This document shows, in pieces, positions 7,580 through 16,084 of a stretch of DNA of 64,000 nucleotides. The notes under the pieces were generated by a model. That model did no database searches, was not told the origin of the DNA, and was given only the letters and a program-made list of their open reading frames with translations. This DNA is from Paraburkholderia bryophila. GTDB lineage: Bacteria > Pseudomonadota > Gammaproteobacteria > Burkholderiales > Burkholderiaceae. A program made the translations under genes and the position numbers. Positions within the stretch are counted from its first letter, which is position 1, and each line of letters opens with the position of its first letter. The stretch is taken from the NCBI RefSeq assembly GCF_003269035.1, contig NZ_QLTK01000014.1, positions 1 through 64,000 on the forward strand, given 5' to 3'.

Positions 7580-8272
7580 ATGGACAGCACCCAGGCAGTG
7601 GCAGTGGCGGCGGTCGCCTTTGTGGGCAGCCACTTTCTTCTGTCTCATCCATTGCGCGGCGTATTGGTTCGTGCAATCGGCGCAGCGGGTTTCCAGGGTA
7701 TTTATTCGCTGGTGGCATTCGCGACCCTCGGCTGGCTGATTTGGGCCTATGTGAAAGCGCCTTTAACGTCGCCGTTCTGGCCGGTTGGGGACGTGCTTTG
7801 GGCCGTGGTCACCGTCGTCATGTTGATCGCGTCGATTCTCCTGATGGGCTCGTTGATCCGCAATCCGGCGTTGCCCACCATGGGGCAGCCGGGCGCGTTT
7901 CCCGAGGTCGCGCTCGGGGTATTCGCGGTAACGCGTCATCCGATGATGTGGTCGTTCGCTTTGTGGGGGCTGTGCCATATCGCGGTGTTTCCGATCGCGA
8001 AGAACATGATTCTTGGCGCGGCGGTTATCGTTCTGGCGCTTGTCGGCTCCGTCATGCAGGACCGCAAGAAGGAGCAGCTTCAGCCCGAACAGTGGCCGGT
8101 GTGGGAGTCGAAGACGAGCTATCTGCCGTTCGCCGCGATCGTTGCGGGCCGTGCGCGGCTCGGCGGGTTCGGCATGCACGCGCTGATGGGTGGGCTTTTT
8201 GTGTGGCTCGCGGCAACCTGGGCGCATGGGCCGCTCAGCGGATTTGCCGCGGGTATCTGGCACTGGCTCTAA
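7580..8272 (+). CDS. NnrU family membrane protein
   Basis: A 230-residue integral membrane protein of the NnrU family, a relative of the isoprenylcysteine methyltransferase-type membrane proteins, named from a denitrification gene cluster. Visible marks are FVGSHFLLSHPLRG near the N-terminus, the TRHPMMWSFALWGLCH motif in the middle and the VWESKTSYLPFAAI segment. About six membrane helices are predicted. The start at 7580 has GAGGAG 6 nt upstream. No denitrification genes lie nearby, so its role here is open. Confidence 0.85.
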   Translation: MDSTQAVAVAAVAFVGSHFLLSHPLRGVLVRAIGAAGFQGIYSLVAFATLGWLIWAYVKAPLTSPFWPVGDVLWAVVTVVMLIASILLMGSLIRNPALPTMGQPGAFPEVALGVFAVTRHPMMWSFALWGLCHIAVFPIAKNMILGAAVIVLALVGSVMQDRKKEQLQPEQWPVWESKTSYLPFAAIVAGRARLGGFGMHALMGGLFVWLAATWAHGPLSGFAAGIWHWL

Positions 8273-8383
8273 CCGCCGTCGCCGCACTGCCGGGTTTTCC
8301 CTGGCCAATAAATTTGTCGATAACGATGCCGCGGATTCGTCGTACGGGTATGTCCAACTTTTTTAATGAAAGGCGAACACACC

Positions 8384-8827
8384 ATGACTACCGGAACCAT
8401 TCATCTGCACCGCGTCCTGCACGCGACGCCCGAGCGAATCTATCGCGCTTTTCTGGATGCCGATGCGAAAGCGAAATGGCTTCCGCCGTATGGTTTCACC
8501 TGCAAGGTTCATCATCTGGATGCGCGCGTGGGTGGCACGTACAAGATGTCTTTTCACAATTTCGGCACGGGTGAGGGCCACTCGTTCGGCGGCGAGTACA
8601 TTGAACTCGTGCCGTTCGAGAAGATTCGCTATACGGATCGATTCGACGATCCGAATTTGCCCGGTCAGATGACGACGACGGTTTCCATTCGGCAGGTATC
8701 GTGCGGGAGTGCGCTCACGATCGTGCAGGAAGGCGTGCCTGAAGTTATTCCCGTGGAGATGTGCTATCTCGGCTGGCAGGAGTCGCTGGCTCAATTGGCG
8801 ACGCTGGTCGAGCCGGTGATTCCTTGA
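8384..8827 (+). CDS. SRPBCC / AHSA1-like protein
   Basis: A 147-residue START-like (SRPBCC) protein of the AHSA1 type. The signature start ATPERIYRAFLDADAKAKWLPPYGF, the middle GGTYKMSFHNFGTGEGHSFGGEY and the final helix QESLAQLATLVEPVI are visible. These proteins fold around a hydrophobic cavity that binds lipids or small ligands; the ligand cannot be told. The start at 8384 is preceded by AAAGG; a frame from 8366 adds six residues. It stands alone. Confidence 0.85.
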   Translation: MTTGTIHLHRVLHATPERIYRAFLDADAKAKWLPPYGFTCKVHHLDARVGGTYKMSFHNFGTGEGHSFGGEYIELVPFEKIRYTDRFDDPNLPGQMTTTVSIRQVSCGSALTIVQEGVPEVIPVEMCYLGWQESLAQLATLVEPVIP

Positions 8828-8896
8828 ATGCGTGATTTCGCACGCAGGCGGGCGGGCAAATCGTGAGGCCGCCATCAGGCGGCCTCGACGGTTTGC

Positions 8897-9172
8897 TCAC
8901 CGTGTCGAGATGCTACGCGTCAACAGCAACCACAGGCGTGCCACCACCGCACGCATGCCGTTGGCCGATGTTGTTCCCGCGGTTGTCCGCGAATTGTCCT
9001 TGGCCACGCGCACATTGAACGCGTAACTGTTCCGCTCTTCCTGCATTGGAAGAGTCCAGTACTCGTACGGATACAACATCCGGCTGAGGCGAAAATGCGC
9101 ATCGCGCCTGTCGTCATGCCATTCGGTATTGGCGTCTGCATACCTTGTCAACTTTGGGCTTCTTTCGTCCAT
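8897..9172 (-). CDS. Hypothetical protein, 91 residues
   Basis: A small charged protein (MDERSPKLTRYADANTEWHDDRRDAH...) with a Tyr-rich middle (RMLYPYEYWTL) and a basic C-terminus. The start has GGAG 6 nt upstream, which is the main evidence for translation. No family or membrane segment was recognised. A strong terminator lies just upstream on the same strand, so it has its own promoter or is silent. Confidence 0.5.
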   Translation of the reverse strand: MDERSPKLTRYADANTEWHDDRRDAHFRLSRMLYPYEYWTLPMQEERNSYAFNVRVAKDNSRTTAGTTSANGMRAVVARLWLLLTRSISTR

Positions 9173-9513
9173 GATGATCTCCGCGAGTAATGCCGATCAC
9201 GGAGACGCCACAAACAAAAAAGGCCTCGTCCGTATTACGGCGAGGCCTTGTAAGCTGCGTGTCTACTTGTCTAACGCGTACAGGCCCCCCGTGGCATATC
9301 CGAGCGGATTGCCATTTGGCGGAACATTGCGAAAGAGAAGAAGTTGAGCGTCAGCATGGAATCAAGTTTCTTTGCAATTGCAACGCGTGTCAACACTTAA
9401 CTGCTGTTCGACCGCTAGCGATGTTGTCGGAAGTAGTCACCGATACTTCAAGTTCCCGCGTCGATCCACCTCGCCGGGTTATCGGCGTGCACCGTTCGAG
9501 CGGCGGACAACTT
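9173..9513. other. Intergenic stretch, only a terminator seen
   Basis: Apart from the intrinsic terminator at 9214-9249, nothing further was recognised. The overlapping long frames on the plus strand show no protein-like features. Confidence 0.5.
9214..9249 (-). terminator. Intrinsic terminator of the EAL-HDOD gene
   Basis: On the minus strand, AAGGCCTCG pairs with CGAGGCCTT (9241-9249 with 9220-9228), extended by an inner CCGT/ACGG stem, and is followed by a TTTTTT run. It ends transcripts coming from the gene at 9514-10761. Confidence 0.85.
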
Positions 9514-10761
9514 TCAATACACCTCGATCATCTTCCGCGACTCTTCCGCCGAAACAGCCAGCCGTTGCAGCCCTGCAATCGCCGCCTCTCCCTCGCCACG
9601 TTCGAGATGCCCCGCAATCAGCAGCAATTCGCCGAGCACGCCGCCGCCGTCCAGAATCGCCCCACGGATAGAGTCGGACACCGGCAACTCGTCGACGAAG
9701 TTGCGCAACTCCATGTGATACGCAATATGCAGTAGCGACAGCATGCCGGTGAGATAAGCCGTGGCGAGCAGCGGGCGCGACGCGTCCGGCAGCAGGTCGA
9801 TGGCCTTCTCCATGAAATGCGCGCGCCGCTGCGCGAGCAGCACGAGCGGATCGTCGTCGATAGGCAGGCCGTCGCGATTGGCGTAAAGCAGCAGCCCGCA
9901 CCAATGCAGCAACCGGCGGCTGCCGGCGATAGAGAGCGCCTGTTTCAACGACGAGATTCGCTCGGCCTTGCCATTGGGTTGCTCGCTGCTATTGGCCAGC
10001 CGCAGCAGTTGCGCGACCAGCATGGGCGTTTCTTTCAACGCCCGCGCAATACTGCTCAACGGCGCGTCGCTGCCGACCAGATCGAACACGCGAAGGATCG
10101 CCTTGACAGGCGGCATGGCGCGCTTGCCGGAGAAGATCTGCGGCTTCGAAAAATAGTAGCCCTGCAGCAGATCGCAACCCAGTTCACGGGCCAGTTCCGC
10201 GTCCTCCACGGTCTCGACCTTTTCGGCGAGCACGACCTTGCCGGCACGTTTGAATTCGGCGACCAGTTCCGGCAAGGCGTCGCGATCCACGAATGGCCAG
10301 TCGATCTTGACGATATCCACGGACGGCAGAAACCAGCGGATTTCGTCGGTCATGCCGCGTACGTCGTCGAGCGCGATCTGGAAGCCCGCGCCGCGCAACT
10401 CGCTGCAACGTCGCGCGAGATTCGCAGTCAGTTCGACCGACTCCAGAATCTCCAGCACGAATCGGGAAGCCGGCAATACATTCGGGTAGTCCGAGAACAG
10501 AAAATCATGCGGGCAGTTGAGAAACGCGGCCTTGTTTCCGACCAGACGTTCGAGACCGATCGAGCCGACCGCACGTTGCACCACCGCCGTGGTGCAACGC
10601 AAGTCGTCGTCGATGCGGCCGGCGCCCGTGGGCCCGTCCCTGAAAAGCAGTTCGTAAGCGACCACGCGGCCGCCCCGGTCCATGATGGGTTGCCGGGCCA
10701 CGAACACGGCCGTATCGCGCGGTACGGCGATTTCAGTAGGTACGCTGCTGACTGTGCTCAT
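9514..10761 (-). CDS. EAL-HDOD signalling protein (YuxH type)
   Basis: A 415-residue protein with an N-terminal EAL domain and a C-terminal HDOD domain. EAL marks: ARQPIMDRGGRVVAYELLFR (catalytic Glu kept), DIVKIDW, LAEKVET and LQGYYFSKP. The second acidic motif, normally DDFGTG, reads DDVRGM, so c-di-GMP hydrolysis is doubtful. The HDOD part (about 205-400) includes KAILRVFDLVG, LLRLANSS and LKQALSIAGSRRLLHW. Such proteins usually act in signalling rather than as active phosphodiesterases. I chose the ATG at 10761, with GGAAA 6 nt upstream; in-frame starts at 10773 (ATG) and 10782 (TTG) are possible. Confidence 0.9.
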   Translation of the reverse strand: MSTVSSVPTEIAVPRDTAVFVARQPIMDRGGRVVAYELLFRDGPTGAGRIDDDLRCTTAVVQRAVGSIGLERLVGNKAAFLNCPHDFLFSDYPNVLPASRFVLEILESVELTANLARRCSELRGAGFQIALDDVRGMTDEIRWFLPSVDIVKIDWPFVDRDALPELVAEFKRAGKVVLAEKVETVEDAELARELGCDLLQGYYFSKPQIFSGKRAMPPVKAILRVFDLVGSDAPLSSIARALKETPMLVAQLLRLANSSEQPNGKAERISSLKQALSIAGSRRLLHWCGLLLYANRDGLPIDDDPLVLLAQRRAHFMEKAIDLLPDASRPLLATAYLTGMLSLLHIAYHMELRNFVDELPVSDSIRGAILDGGGVLGELLLIAGHLERGEGEAAIAGLQRLAVSAEESRKMIEVY

Positions 10762-11122
10762 TCCGGTTTCCATTTCAGGCAATGTCCCGAGTACATCGTT
10801 ATTGCCACTCCCGAAAGAGAGAATTCGGTGCCGCGGAGTTAAATCTTTCCATCATATTCTGAATTCGGTTTTCGCCGCGCGTAGGTTGACATCGGCCAAA
10901 TACCGGTCGCGCGAGTGGTGGGTCAATTCGGTAAAAGGCTAGATTGTCACCGATTCGCGGAACGGCGTCGATTAGCGCTTTGTAGCTGACCCTTTACACA
11001 ATGCAAACGGCATATTACAAATCCGTGCTGACGGGGCGCATTATCCGCGACCGACATTCATGATATTCACGTCGCGCTGAATATCCTTGAATGCCGCAGC
11101 CTGTGAAAATATCGCTCAATCG
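10762..11122. other. Intergenic stretch without a recognised gene
   Basis: It separates the EAL-HDOD gene from the 3' end of a LysR gene transcribed in the same direction and must hold the promoter of the former. No convincing -35/-10 pair, repeat or RNA was recognised. Confidence 0.4.
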
Positions 11123-12007
11123 CTATCTCAGCCGCAGATCCCACAGTACGTCGAGTACATGCCGCGTTGACCGCTCGACATGTCCGGCGCGATGCGCAAT
11201 GCCGAGTTGGCGCCACAACGCGGGCCGCAGCGGACGCATGACGATACGCGTATCGAGCAGCGGCGTGGTGGCTTCATGAGGCAACAGCGCCGCGCCGTAG
11301 CCGGCGGCCACCAGACTTTTGATCGCATCGTTGTAATTGACCTCGATACGCGGCGCCGGATGCTGCCCGCCGTTCGCGAACCATTCGGCGGTCAGGCGCG
11401 AGAGGCGGGTGGTGGCGTCGTTGAGAATGAGCGGCTGAGCGGCGAGCCAGCTGGGCGTGACGCGCGCCGGGCACGGCCACTGAGCCGGCACGAAGGCCAT
11501 CACCGGGTCGCGGCGCCACGGTTTGATCACGAGCCCCGCCACGGGCGACTGCGGTAGCGCGACGAGCCCCACGTCGAGCGAGCCGTCCGCGAGTCGCGTC
11601 AGCGTTTCCTGCGAGGTGAGCACGGCCACCTGCACGTCGATGGCGGCGTGCTGCTGCCCCAGCACTTCGAGCGCCTGCGGCAACAGATGCGCGATCGCGC
11701 CCGTCGACGCACCCAGCCGCACGCGGCCGGCAAGGCCCTGCACCTGGCGCTGCACCTCCTCGAGCGTGCGTTCCGCGTCGTCCAGCAAGCGGCGTGCTTT
11801 CTCCACCAGCGATTCGCCAATCGCCGACGGCCGTACCTGACCGCGTTTGCGCGACAGAAGCGGCGCGCCGATGCGGCTTTCCAGTTCCGCGATGTGCAGG
11901 CTGACGGTGGGCGGCGCGAGGTTCAACGCGCGCGCCGCTTCCGCAAAGGAGCCGCGCTCGGCAATCGCCACCAGCGTGCGCAAGCGGTCCAGACTGATCT
12001 CTCGCAT
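11123..12007 (-). CDS. LysR family regulator divergent from argC
   Basis: A 294-residue LysR-type regulator. The N-terminal winged helix is typical (LDRLRTLVAIAERGSFAEAARAL, PTVSLHIAELESRIGAPLLSR), followed by a coiled linker and an effector domain starting at VRLGASTGAIAHLLPQAL. The gene is divergent from a short-type argC, with 128 bp between the starts and a TTCAG-N5-CTGAA palindrome close to its own start. Control of argC and of itself is therefore likely; the effector is unknown. Confidence 0.9.
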   Translation of the reverse strand: MREISLDRLRTLVAIAERGSFAEAARALNLAPPTVSLHIAELESRIGAPLLSRKRGQVRPSAIGESLVEKARRLLDDAERTLEEVQRQVQGLAGRVRLGASTGAIAHLLPQALEVLGQQHAAIDVQVAVLTSQETLTRLADGSLDVGLVALPQSPVAGLVIKPWRRDPVMAFVPAQWPCPARVTPSWLAAQPLILNDATTRLSRLTAEWFANGGQHPAPRIEVNYNDAIKSLVAAGYGAALLPHEATTPLLDTRIVMRPLRPALWRQLGIAHRAGHVERSTRHVLDVLWDLRLR

Positions 12008-12021
12008 GGCGGTTTTCCTCG

Positions 12022-12036
12022 TTCAGAAAAACTGAA
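12022..12036. promoter_or_regulatory. Palindromic LysR-type box
   Basis: TTCAG-AAAAA-CTGAA, a perfect 5-bp inverted repeat that also fits the T-N11-A LysR consensus (T12023, A12035). It lies 15 bp upstream of the LysR start and about 100 bp upstream of argC, as expected for an autoregulatory site. Confidence 0.55.
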
Positions 12037-12135
12037 TATCAGCGTCATGAAATTCAACTTTCCCTATTCTAGCTTCACGGGGAAGATAGCGGTTCCGGAC
12101 TGAACCGTTCCCTACACCACGCGAGAATTGCAGAT

Positions 12136-13062
12136 ATGAGCGCTCCCCTTGTTTTCATCGACGGCGACCAAGGCACCACGGGGTTGCAGATTCACGAGCG
12201 GCTGAGCGGCCGGACCGATCTGCAACGGCTCACGCTGGCGGCCGCCGAGCGCAAGAATCCGCAGCATCGCGCGCAGGCGCTCAACGCGTGCGACATCGCG
12301 ATTCTCTGTCTGCCCGACGCCGCCGCGCGCGAAGCGGTGTCGATGATCGTCAATCCCGCCGTCAGGGTGATCGACGCGAGCTCCGCGCATCGCACGCGGG
12401 ACGGCTGGACCTATGGCTTTCCGGAGATGACGCAAGGGCAGGCAGAGTGCATTGCGGGCGCGCATCGGGTCACGAATCCGGGGTGTTATCCCACCGGGGC
12501 GATCGGCCTGTTGCGTCCGTTGTTGCAGGCGGGCCTCGTGCCGCGCGATTACCCGTTCGCTATCCACGCGGTGTCCGGCTACTCGGGCGGCGGACGTGCC
12601 GCCGTGGAGGCGCACGAAAAACCCGGCGCGACCTCGCCGTTGCCATTCCAGATCTACGGCCTGGCGTTGTCGCACAAGCACCCGCCGGAAATTCAGCAAC
12701 ATGCGGGGCTCGCGCATCGGCCGCTTTTCGTTCCCGCTTATGGTGCGTTCAGGCAGGGCATCGTGCTGACCGTGCCGCTGGAATTGCGTCTGCTCGCAGC
12801 GGGTGTGGACGGCGCGACACTGCGCGATTGTCTCGCGCGGCACTATGCCGGCGCGGCTCACGTGCGAGTTACGCCGTTGGCGGAATCGCAGGGGTTGACC
12901 CACCTCGATCCGCAAGCGCTGAATGACACCGACGACATGCAGTTGACGGTATTCGCCAACGAGGAGCACGGCCAGGTGCTGCTTGCCGCCGTGTTCGACA
13001 ACCTCGGCAAGGGCGCCTCCGGCGCGGCCGTCCAGAACCTGAATCTGATGATCGAACGGTGA
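12136..13062 (+). CDS. argC: N-acetyl-gamma-glutamyl-phosphate reductase, short type
   Basis: A 308-residue ArgC of the type 2 (short) class. It reduces N-acetylglutamyl phosphate to the semialdehyde with NADPH in arginine synthesis. Visible marks: the N-terminal nucleotide-binding start FIDGDQGTTGLQIHERL, LPDAAAREAV, IDASSAHRT, the active-site NPGCYPTG (Cys 117) and a late FANEEHGQVLLAAVFDNLGKG. The rest of the arginine pathway is not nearby, and a dedicated LysR regulator sits divergently, so this may be a second, specially controlled copy rather than the housekeeping gene. Confidence 0.9.
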   Translation: MSAPLVFIDGDQGTTGLQIHERLSGRTDLQRLTLAAAERKNPQHRAQALNACDIAILCLPDAAAREAVSMIVNPAVRVIDASSAHRTRDGWTYGFPEMTQGQAECIAGAHRVTNPGCYPTGAIGLLRPLLQAGLVPRDYPFAIHAVSGYSGGGRAAVEAHEKPGATSPLPFQIYGLALSHKHPPEIQQHAGLAHRPLFVPAYGAFRQGIVLTVPLELRLLAAGVDGATLRDCLARHYAGAAHVRVTPLAESQGLTHLDPQALNDTDDMQLTVFANEEHGQVLLAAVFDNLGKGASGAAVQNLNLMIER

Positions 13063-13113
13063 CAGGCGCATCCATTTATCGAAAAGCGCTCAGGTGTCCG
13101 CACGCGCCGTGCG

Positions 13114-13851
13114 TCACGCCGCCCGCCGGAGTTTTCTGAACACTTCGGGTTCCCACACGCGCATGGCCAGAAGCAGGGCGGTGCCGCGCTTTTCCGTCAA
13201 CGGGGCGGCAGACGACTCGTTGTGAAGCGCGGCCAGCTTGCCGCGTAACTTGCGCATTTCCACCTGCAGTTGCGTGTAAGCCGCTTCGGTCAGCATGCCA
13301 TGCGCGAAGTCCATCGACTCGTCCGGCACGTCGAAGCGGCTCGCCATGAAGTCGGGCAGACCCTGCTCCAGAAACAGCGATCGGATCGGGCCGTCCTGCA
13401 ACCAGTCGAAGTCTCGCGCCACCAGCAGGCGGATCCGGTTGCCCGGTTTCAGATCGGCAATTCCCATGCGGTCCAGCACGAGAAGATGTTTGATGCACTC
13501 GGCTTTCGACAGTCGATAGGCCGACACGATGTCTTCCAGCGACCAGTGGCTCAGCGCACAGATCGCCACCAGCAGCAGCTTCTCGTTCGAGACGAGCTGC
13601 GCCTCCTGTTCGCGCGTGAGGACATGCAGGCGCGGAATCGACGACTCCGCTTCCTGTAGCAGTTCGATCAGCGTGACGCCGAGTAGGTCGCAGATCTGCA
13701 CGAGGCGATCCACCGACAGACTCTCCCCGCCGAACAAACGCTTGACGCTGGGTTCCGACAAATCCAGCGCCAGTGCGACGTGGCGATAGGTTAGTCCTGC
13801 TGCCTTGAGTTGCTGCTTGATGGTGGCGATGAGCTGACGGGTCTCGGTCAT
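13114..13851 (-). CDS. XRE family regulator with C-terminal domain
   Basis: A 245-residue regulator with an N-terminal helix-turn-helix of the Cro/CI (XRE) type (IKQQLKAAGLTYRHVALALDLSEPSVKRLFGG, then LSVDRLVQICDLLGVTLIELL). The C-terminal 170 residues are a winged-helix-like and helical region seen in many proteobacterial XRE proteins, with no known ligand. The start at 13851 was chosen because the domain begins there; the open frame runs to 13893 but would cross the operator. A perfect GATACC-AAA-GGTATC palindrome sits 17 bp upstream, so it is probably autoregulated and also controls the divergent gene. Confidence 0.85.
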   Translation of the reverse strand: MTETRQLIATIKQQLKAAGLTYRHVALALDLSEPSVKRLFGGESLSVDRLVQICDLLGVTLIELLQEAESSIPRLHVLTREQEAQLVSNEKLLLVAICALSHWSLEDIVSAYRLSKAECIKHLLVLDRMGIADLKPGNRIRLLVARDFDWLQDGPIRSLFLEQGLPDFMASRFDVPDESMDFAHGMLTEAAYTQLQVEMRKLRGKLAALHNESSAAPLTEKRGTALLLAMRVWEPEVFRKLRRAA

Positions 13852-13867
13852 GAGAGTATTGGATTTC

Positions 13868-13882
13868 GATACCAAAGGTATC
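13868..13882. promoter_or_regulatory. XRE operator GATACC-N3-GGTATC
   Basis: A perfect 6-bp inverted repeat with a 3-bp spacer, in the 116-bp gap between the XRE gene and the divergent YebB-like gene. The short compact dyad suits a Cro/CI-type dimer. Confidence 0.65.
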
Positions 13883-13967
13883 AGTCTAAGCAATTTTAGA
13901 ACGAGAAGATGCGATATTCGCGACCGTCCTGCATACTGCGCTTCATCGAACGAGTGAGGAGATCAGC

Positions 13968-14585
13968 ATGTCGAGACCAGCGGTCACCACGTCGCCGGCC
14001 CCTCTGCGCGTGGGCGACCTGGTTTTCATCCGCGTCACCGCGCGGCCGTTCCTTGAAGTGGCGAGCGCCACGAACTGCTGGACGAACCACGTGGGTATCG
14101 TCGTCGACGATCGCGGCGACGATCCTCTGATTGCGGAAAGCACCTTTCCTTTGGCGCGCACCACGCCGATGACACGCTTTGTCGAACGCTCCGAACATGG
14201 GCGCCACGCGGTGGCGAGACTCGCCATGCCGCTCGACGACACGCATCGCCACCGCTTGATCGAGGCGGCAAAGCGCCGCATGGGCGCGTTCTACGACACG
14301 GGCTTCAATCTGAATTCGCGCGGGCAGTTCTGTTCCCGCTTCGTGCGCGAGGTGGTTTTCGAGGCGACCGGGACTCAGCTCGGCGAGGTGGAGACTTTTG
14401 CGACGCTGCTGCGCCGTCATCCCGATCCGAAGCTGGCGTTCTGGCGGCTCTGGTATTTCGGCCGGATTCCGTGGCACCGGTCCACCGTGACCCCGGCGAG
14501 TGTGCTTCGAAGCCCGCATGTGCGGATTGTGTGCGACGCCCCCGAAACAGCGCCTGCGGCTTTCGATAACGAGAAAGAGCGGTAA
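13968..14585 (+). CDS. YebB/YiiX-like permuted papain-fold hydrolase
   Basis: A 205-residue protein of the permuted NlpC/P60 (YiiX/YebB-like) class of cysteine hydrolases. The His motif comes first (TNHVGIVVDD, His 41) and the Cys later (RGQFCSRFVREVVFEA, Cys 122), which is the permuted order. An early RVGDLVFIR strand is also typical. Substrates are often amide bonds in cell wall or lipids, but the specific one is unknown. GGAG lies 8 nt before the ATG. It is divergent from an XRE regulator with an operator in between, so it may be its target. Confidence 0.8.
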   Translation: MSRPAVTTSPAPLRVGDLVFIRVTARPFLEVASATNCWTNHVGIVVDDRGDDPLIAESTFPLARTTPMTRFVERSEHGRHAVARLAMPLDDTHRHRLIEAAKRRMGAFYDTGFNLNSRGQFCSRFVREVVFEATGTQLGEVETFATLLRRHPDPKLAFWRLWYFGRIPWHRSTVTPASVLRSPHVRIVCDAPETAPAAFDNEKER

Positions 14586-14709
14586 TTGAGCAATAGACCG
14601 CGCTGAACGTAGTAATCACTCTTTCTCATGCAGGCGCAATAATTTTTTGCGGTCACGTCTGATTCGCGTTACCCTTCGAACAAATTAATCGACAAAAGGA
14701 GAGTTTTTT

Positions 14710-15150
14710 ATGGACCGTTCCACGCAACAGCCGTCTTTCGCATTCGTGGCCGCCTCATGGGGCGCATTGCTGGCTGGATTCTGCGCGTTTCTGCTCGGCC
14801 TGTGGAATGCCAGCATGCAACTCAACGAGAAAGGTTATTACTTCACGGTGCTCGTGTTTGGTTTGTTCGCGGCGATTTCACTGCAAAAGAGTGTCCGCGA
14901 TCGCGTAGAAGGCATTCCTGTGACAGCGATTTACTACGGGCTGTGCTGGGTTTCGCTTCTGCTGTCCATTCTGTTGCTTGGCGTGGGGTTGTTTAATGCC
15001 ACGCTGGCGTTGAGCGAAAAAGGCTTCTACGGCATGGCGTTTATTCTCGCGTTGTTCGGCTCGGTCGCGGTGCAGAAGAATACGCGCGATATCAAGGCCA
15101 CCAAGCCGCAATTCGCGGACGTCGAGCAGGCTCAGGGTACGCCCGAATAA
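14710..15150 (+). CDS. YiaA/YiaB family inner membrane protein
   Basis: A 146-residue membrane protein with two copies of the two-helix YiaAB domain: residues about 10-60 (FVAASWGALLAGFCAFLLGLWNA, LNEKGYYFTVLVFGLFAAISLQKSVRD) and 73-128 (YYGLCWVSLLLSILLLGVGLFNA, LSEKGFYGMAFILALFGSVAVQKNTRD). The repeat is obvious in the parallel LxEKGYY/LSEKGFY and QKxxRD endings. The function of the family is unknown. AAAGGAGAG precedes the ATG. Confidence 0.9.
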   Translation: MDRSTQQPSFAFVAASWGALLAGFCAFLLGLWNASMQLNEKGYYFTVLVFGLFAAISLQKSVRDRVEGIPVTAIYYGLCWVSLLLSILLLGVGLFNATLALSEKGFYGMAFILALFGSVAVQKNTRDIKATKPQFADVEQAQGTPE

Positions 15151-15190
15151 GGGCAATCGCGTCGCGCCCGTCCAGCGCGCGACGCGTCGA

Positions 15191-15733
15191 TCATTTTTCC
15201 GCGACCACGTCGTGCAGCCTGCGCGAAGGCTCGCTGCGATGAAGATGCACCGCATAGGTATCCCACGGCAACTGCAGACTCTGCGGTGAACTGGCTGCAA
15301 CCTGCTTCATGATCCGGCCTGCTTCGCCGCGATGATAGCCGCCGTGGATAACCACGTGGGTCAGCATCTCTTCGCGGGTCATGGTTCCGCTATCGCCGTC
15401 GGTAAATGAAAATGGAATCGACTGCGAGAGCATGGTGGGCGTGACGGTTTCCGCATACTCCAGATACCAGTTGTCTATCGCCGACAGTTCCTTGCGCAGC
15501 GTGTCCAAGGAAGGCGTATCTGGTGTGTTGTCCGCGGCGAAACCATGACTGTTGCCCGCCAGATGAGCGGCGAATATCTTTTCGACCACCAGACAGTGAT
15601 TCATCAGCCGAACGGTGATATGCCGTTCTTCGGCATGATGCGCGGCGTCGAGCCCTTGCATGGCGTCCAGAATTTCCTTATTCGCCCAAGCCTGATAGCG
15701 GAGCATCTTGAGTAAGAGACTGGCGGCACTCAT
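15191..15733 (-). CDS. DinB family protein
   Basis: A 180-residue four-helix-bundle protein of the DinB/YfiT superfamily. The start LLLKMLRYQAWANKEILDAM is typical. Likely metal ligands are His 46 (RLMNHCLVVEK) and His 130/His 134 (HVVIHGGYHRGEAGR). Relatives include bacillithiol and mycothiol S-transferases and damage-induced proteins; the substrate here is unknown. The start at 15733 was set by the domain and an upstream GAGGAC; the frame continues upstream to 15856. Confidence 0.85.
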   Translation of the reverse strand: MSAASLLLKMLRYQAWANKEILDAMQGLDAAHHAEERHITVRLMNHCLVVEKIFAAHLAGNSHGFAADNTPDTPSLDTLRKELSAIDNWYLEYAETVTPTMLSQSIPFSFTDGDSGTMTREEMLTHVVIHGGYHRGEAGRIMKQVAASSPQSLQLPWDTYAVHLHRSEPSRRLHDVVAEK

Positions 15734-16084
15734 GGGGATTGTGTCCTCGTTCGAATAATGGGTGGGTTTCAGCTCCATTATTTTCGGAGAAGCGCTGCTT
15801 GTCCACTCGCATTCGCAGTTCAGTTCAAACACCGCAAAAGGCCGCGCTGAAGGCACGCTTTATTGTTTCGGTGCGAGTCCGCGTCGCGGCGGGCGCTCAC
15901 GTTTCGACGCCACGCGGTCTGCCCGATCTTCAATCTGCTCAGGAACCCGCAGACGATCGTCGGCGAGTTGCAGCATACGAAGCTGTCGGCCAATTGAAAC
16001 CGGCGGGCTACGTGGCGACGTAAAGCGCCGGGACGTATCCCGCCGTTGCTGCCGAGTCCATTGCCTCGCGAATTCACCGCGCGG
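15734..16084. other. Intergenic stretch, nothing recognised
   Basis: It lies between two minus-strand genes, and its left end must contain the DinB promoter. No terminator, repeat or small gene was recognised; the open frames here look like chance. Confidence 0.4.

Noticed and set aside
7435..8574. 379-codon plus-strand frame across the NnrU and SRPBCC genes
   Set aside because: It spans two recognised genes in another frame and has no protein-like features.
9190..9735. 181-codon plus-strand frame over the terminator and the end of the EAL-HDOD gene
   Set aside because: It runs through an intrinsic terminator and antisense to a clear gene; no domain.
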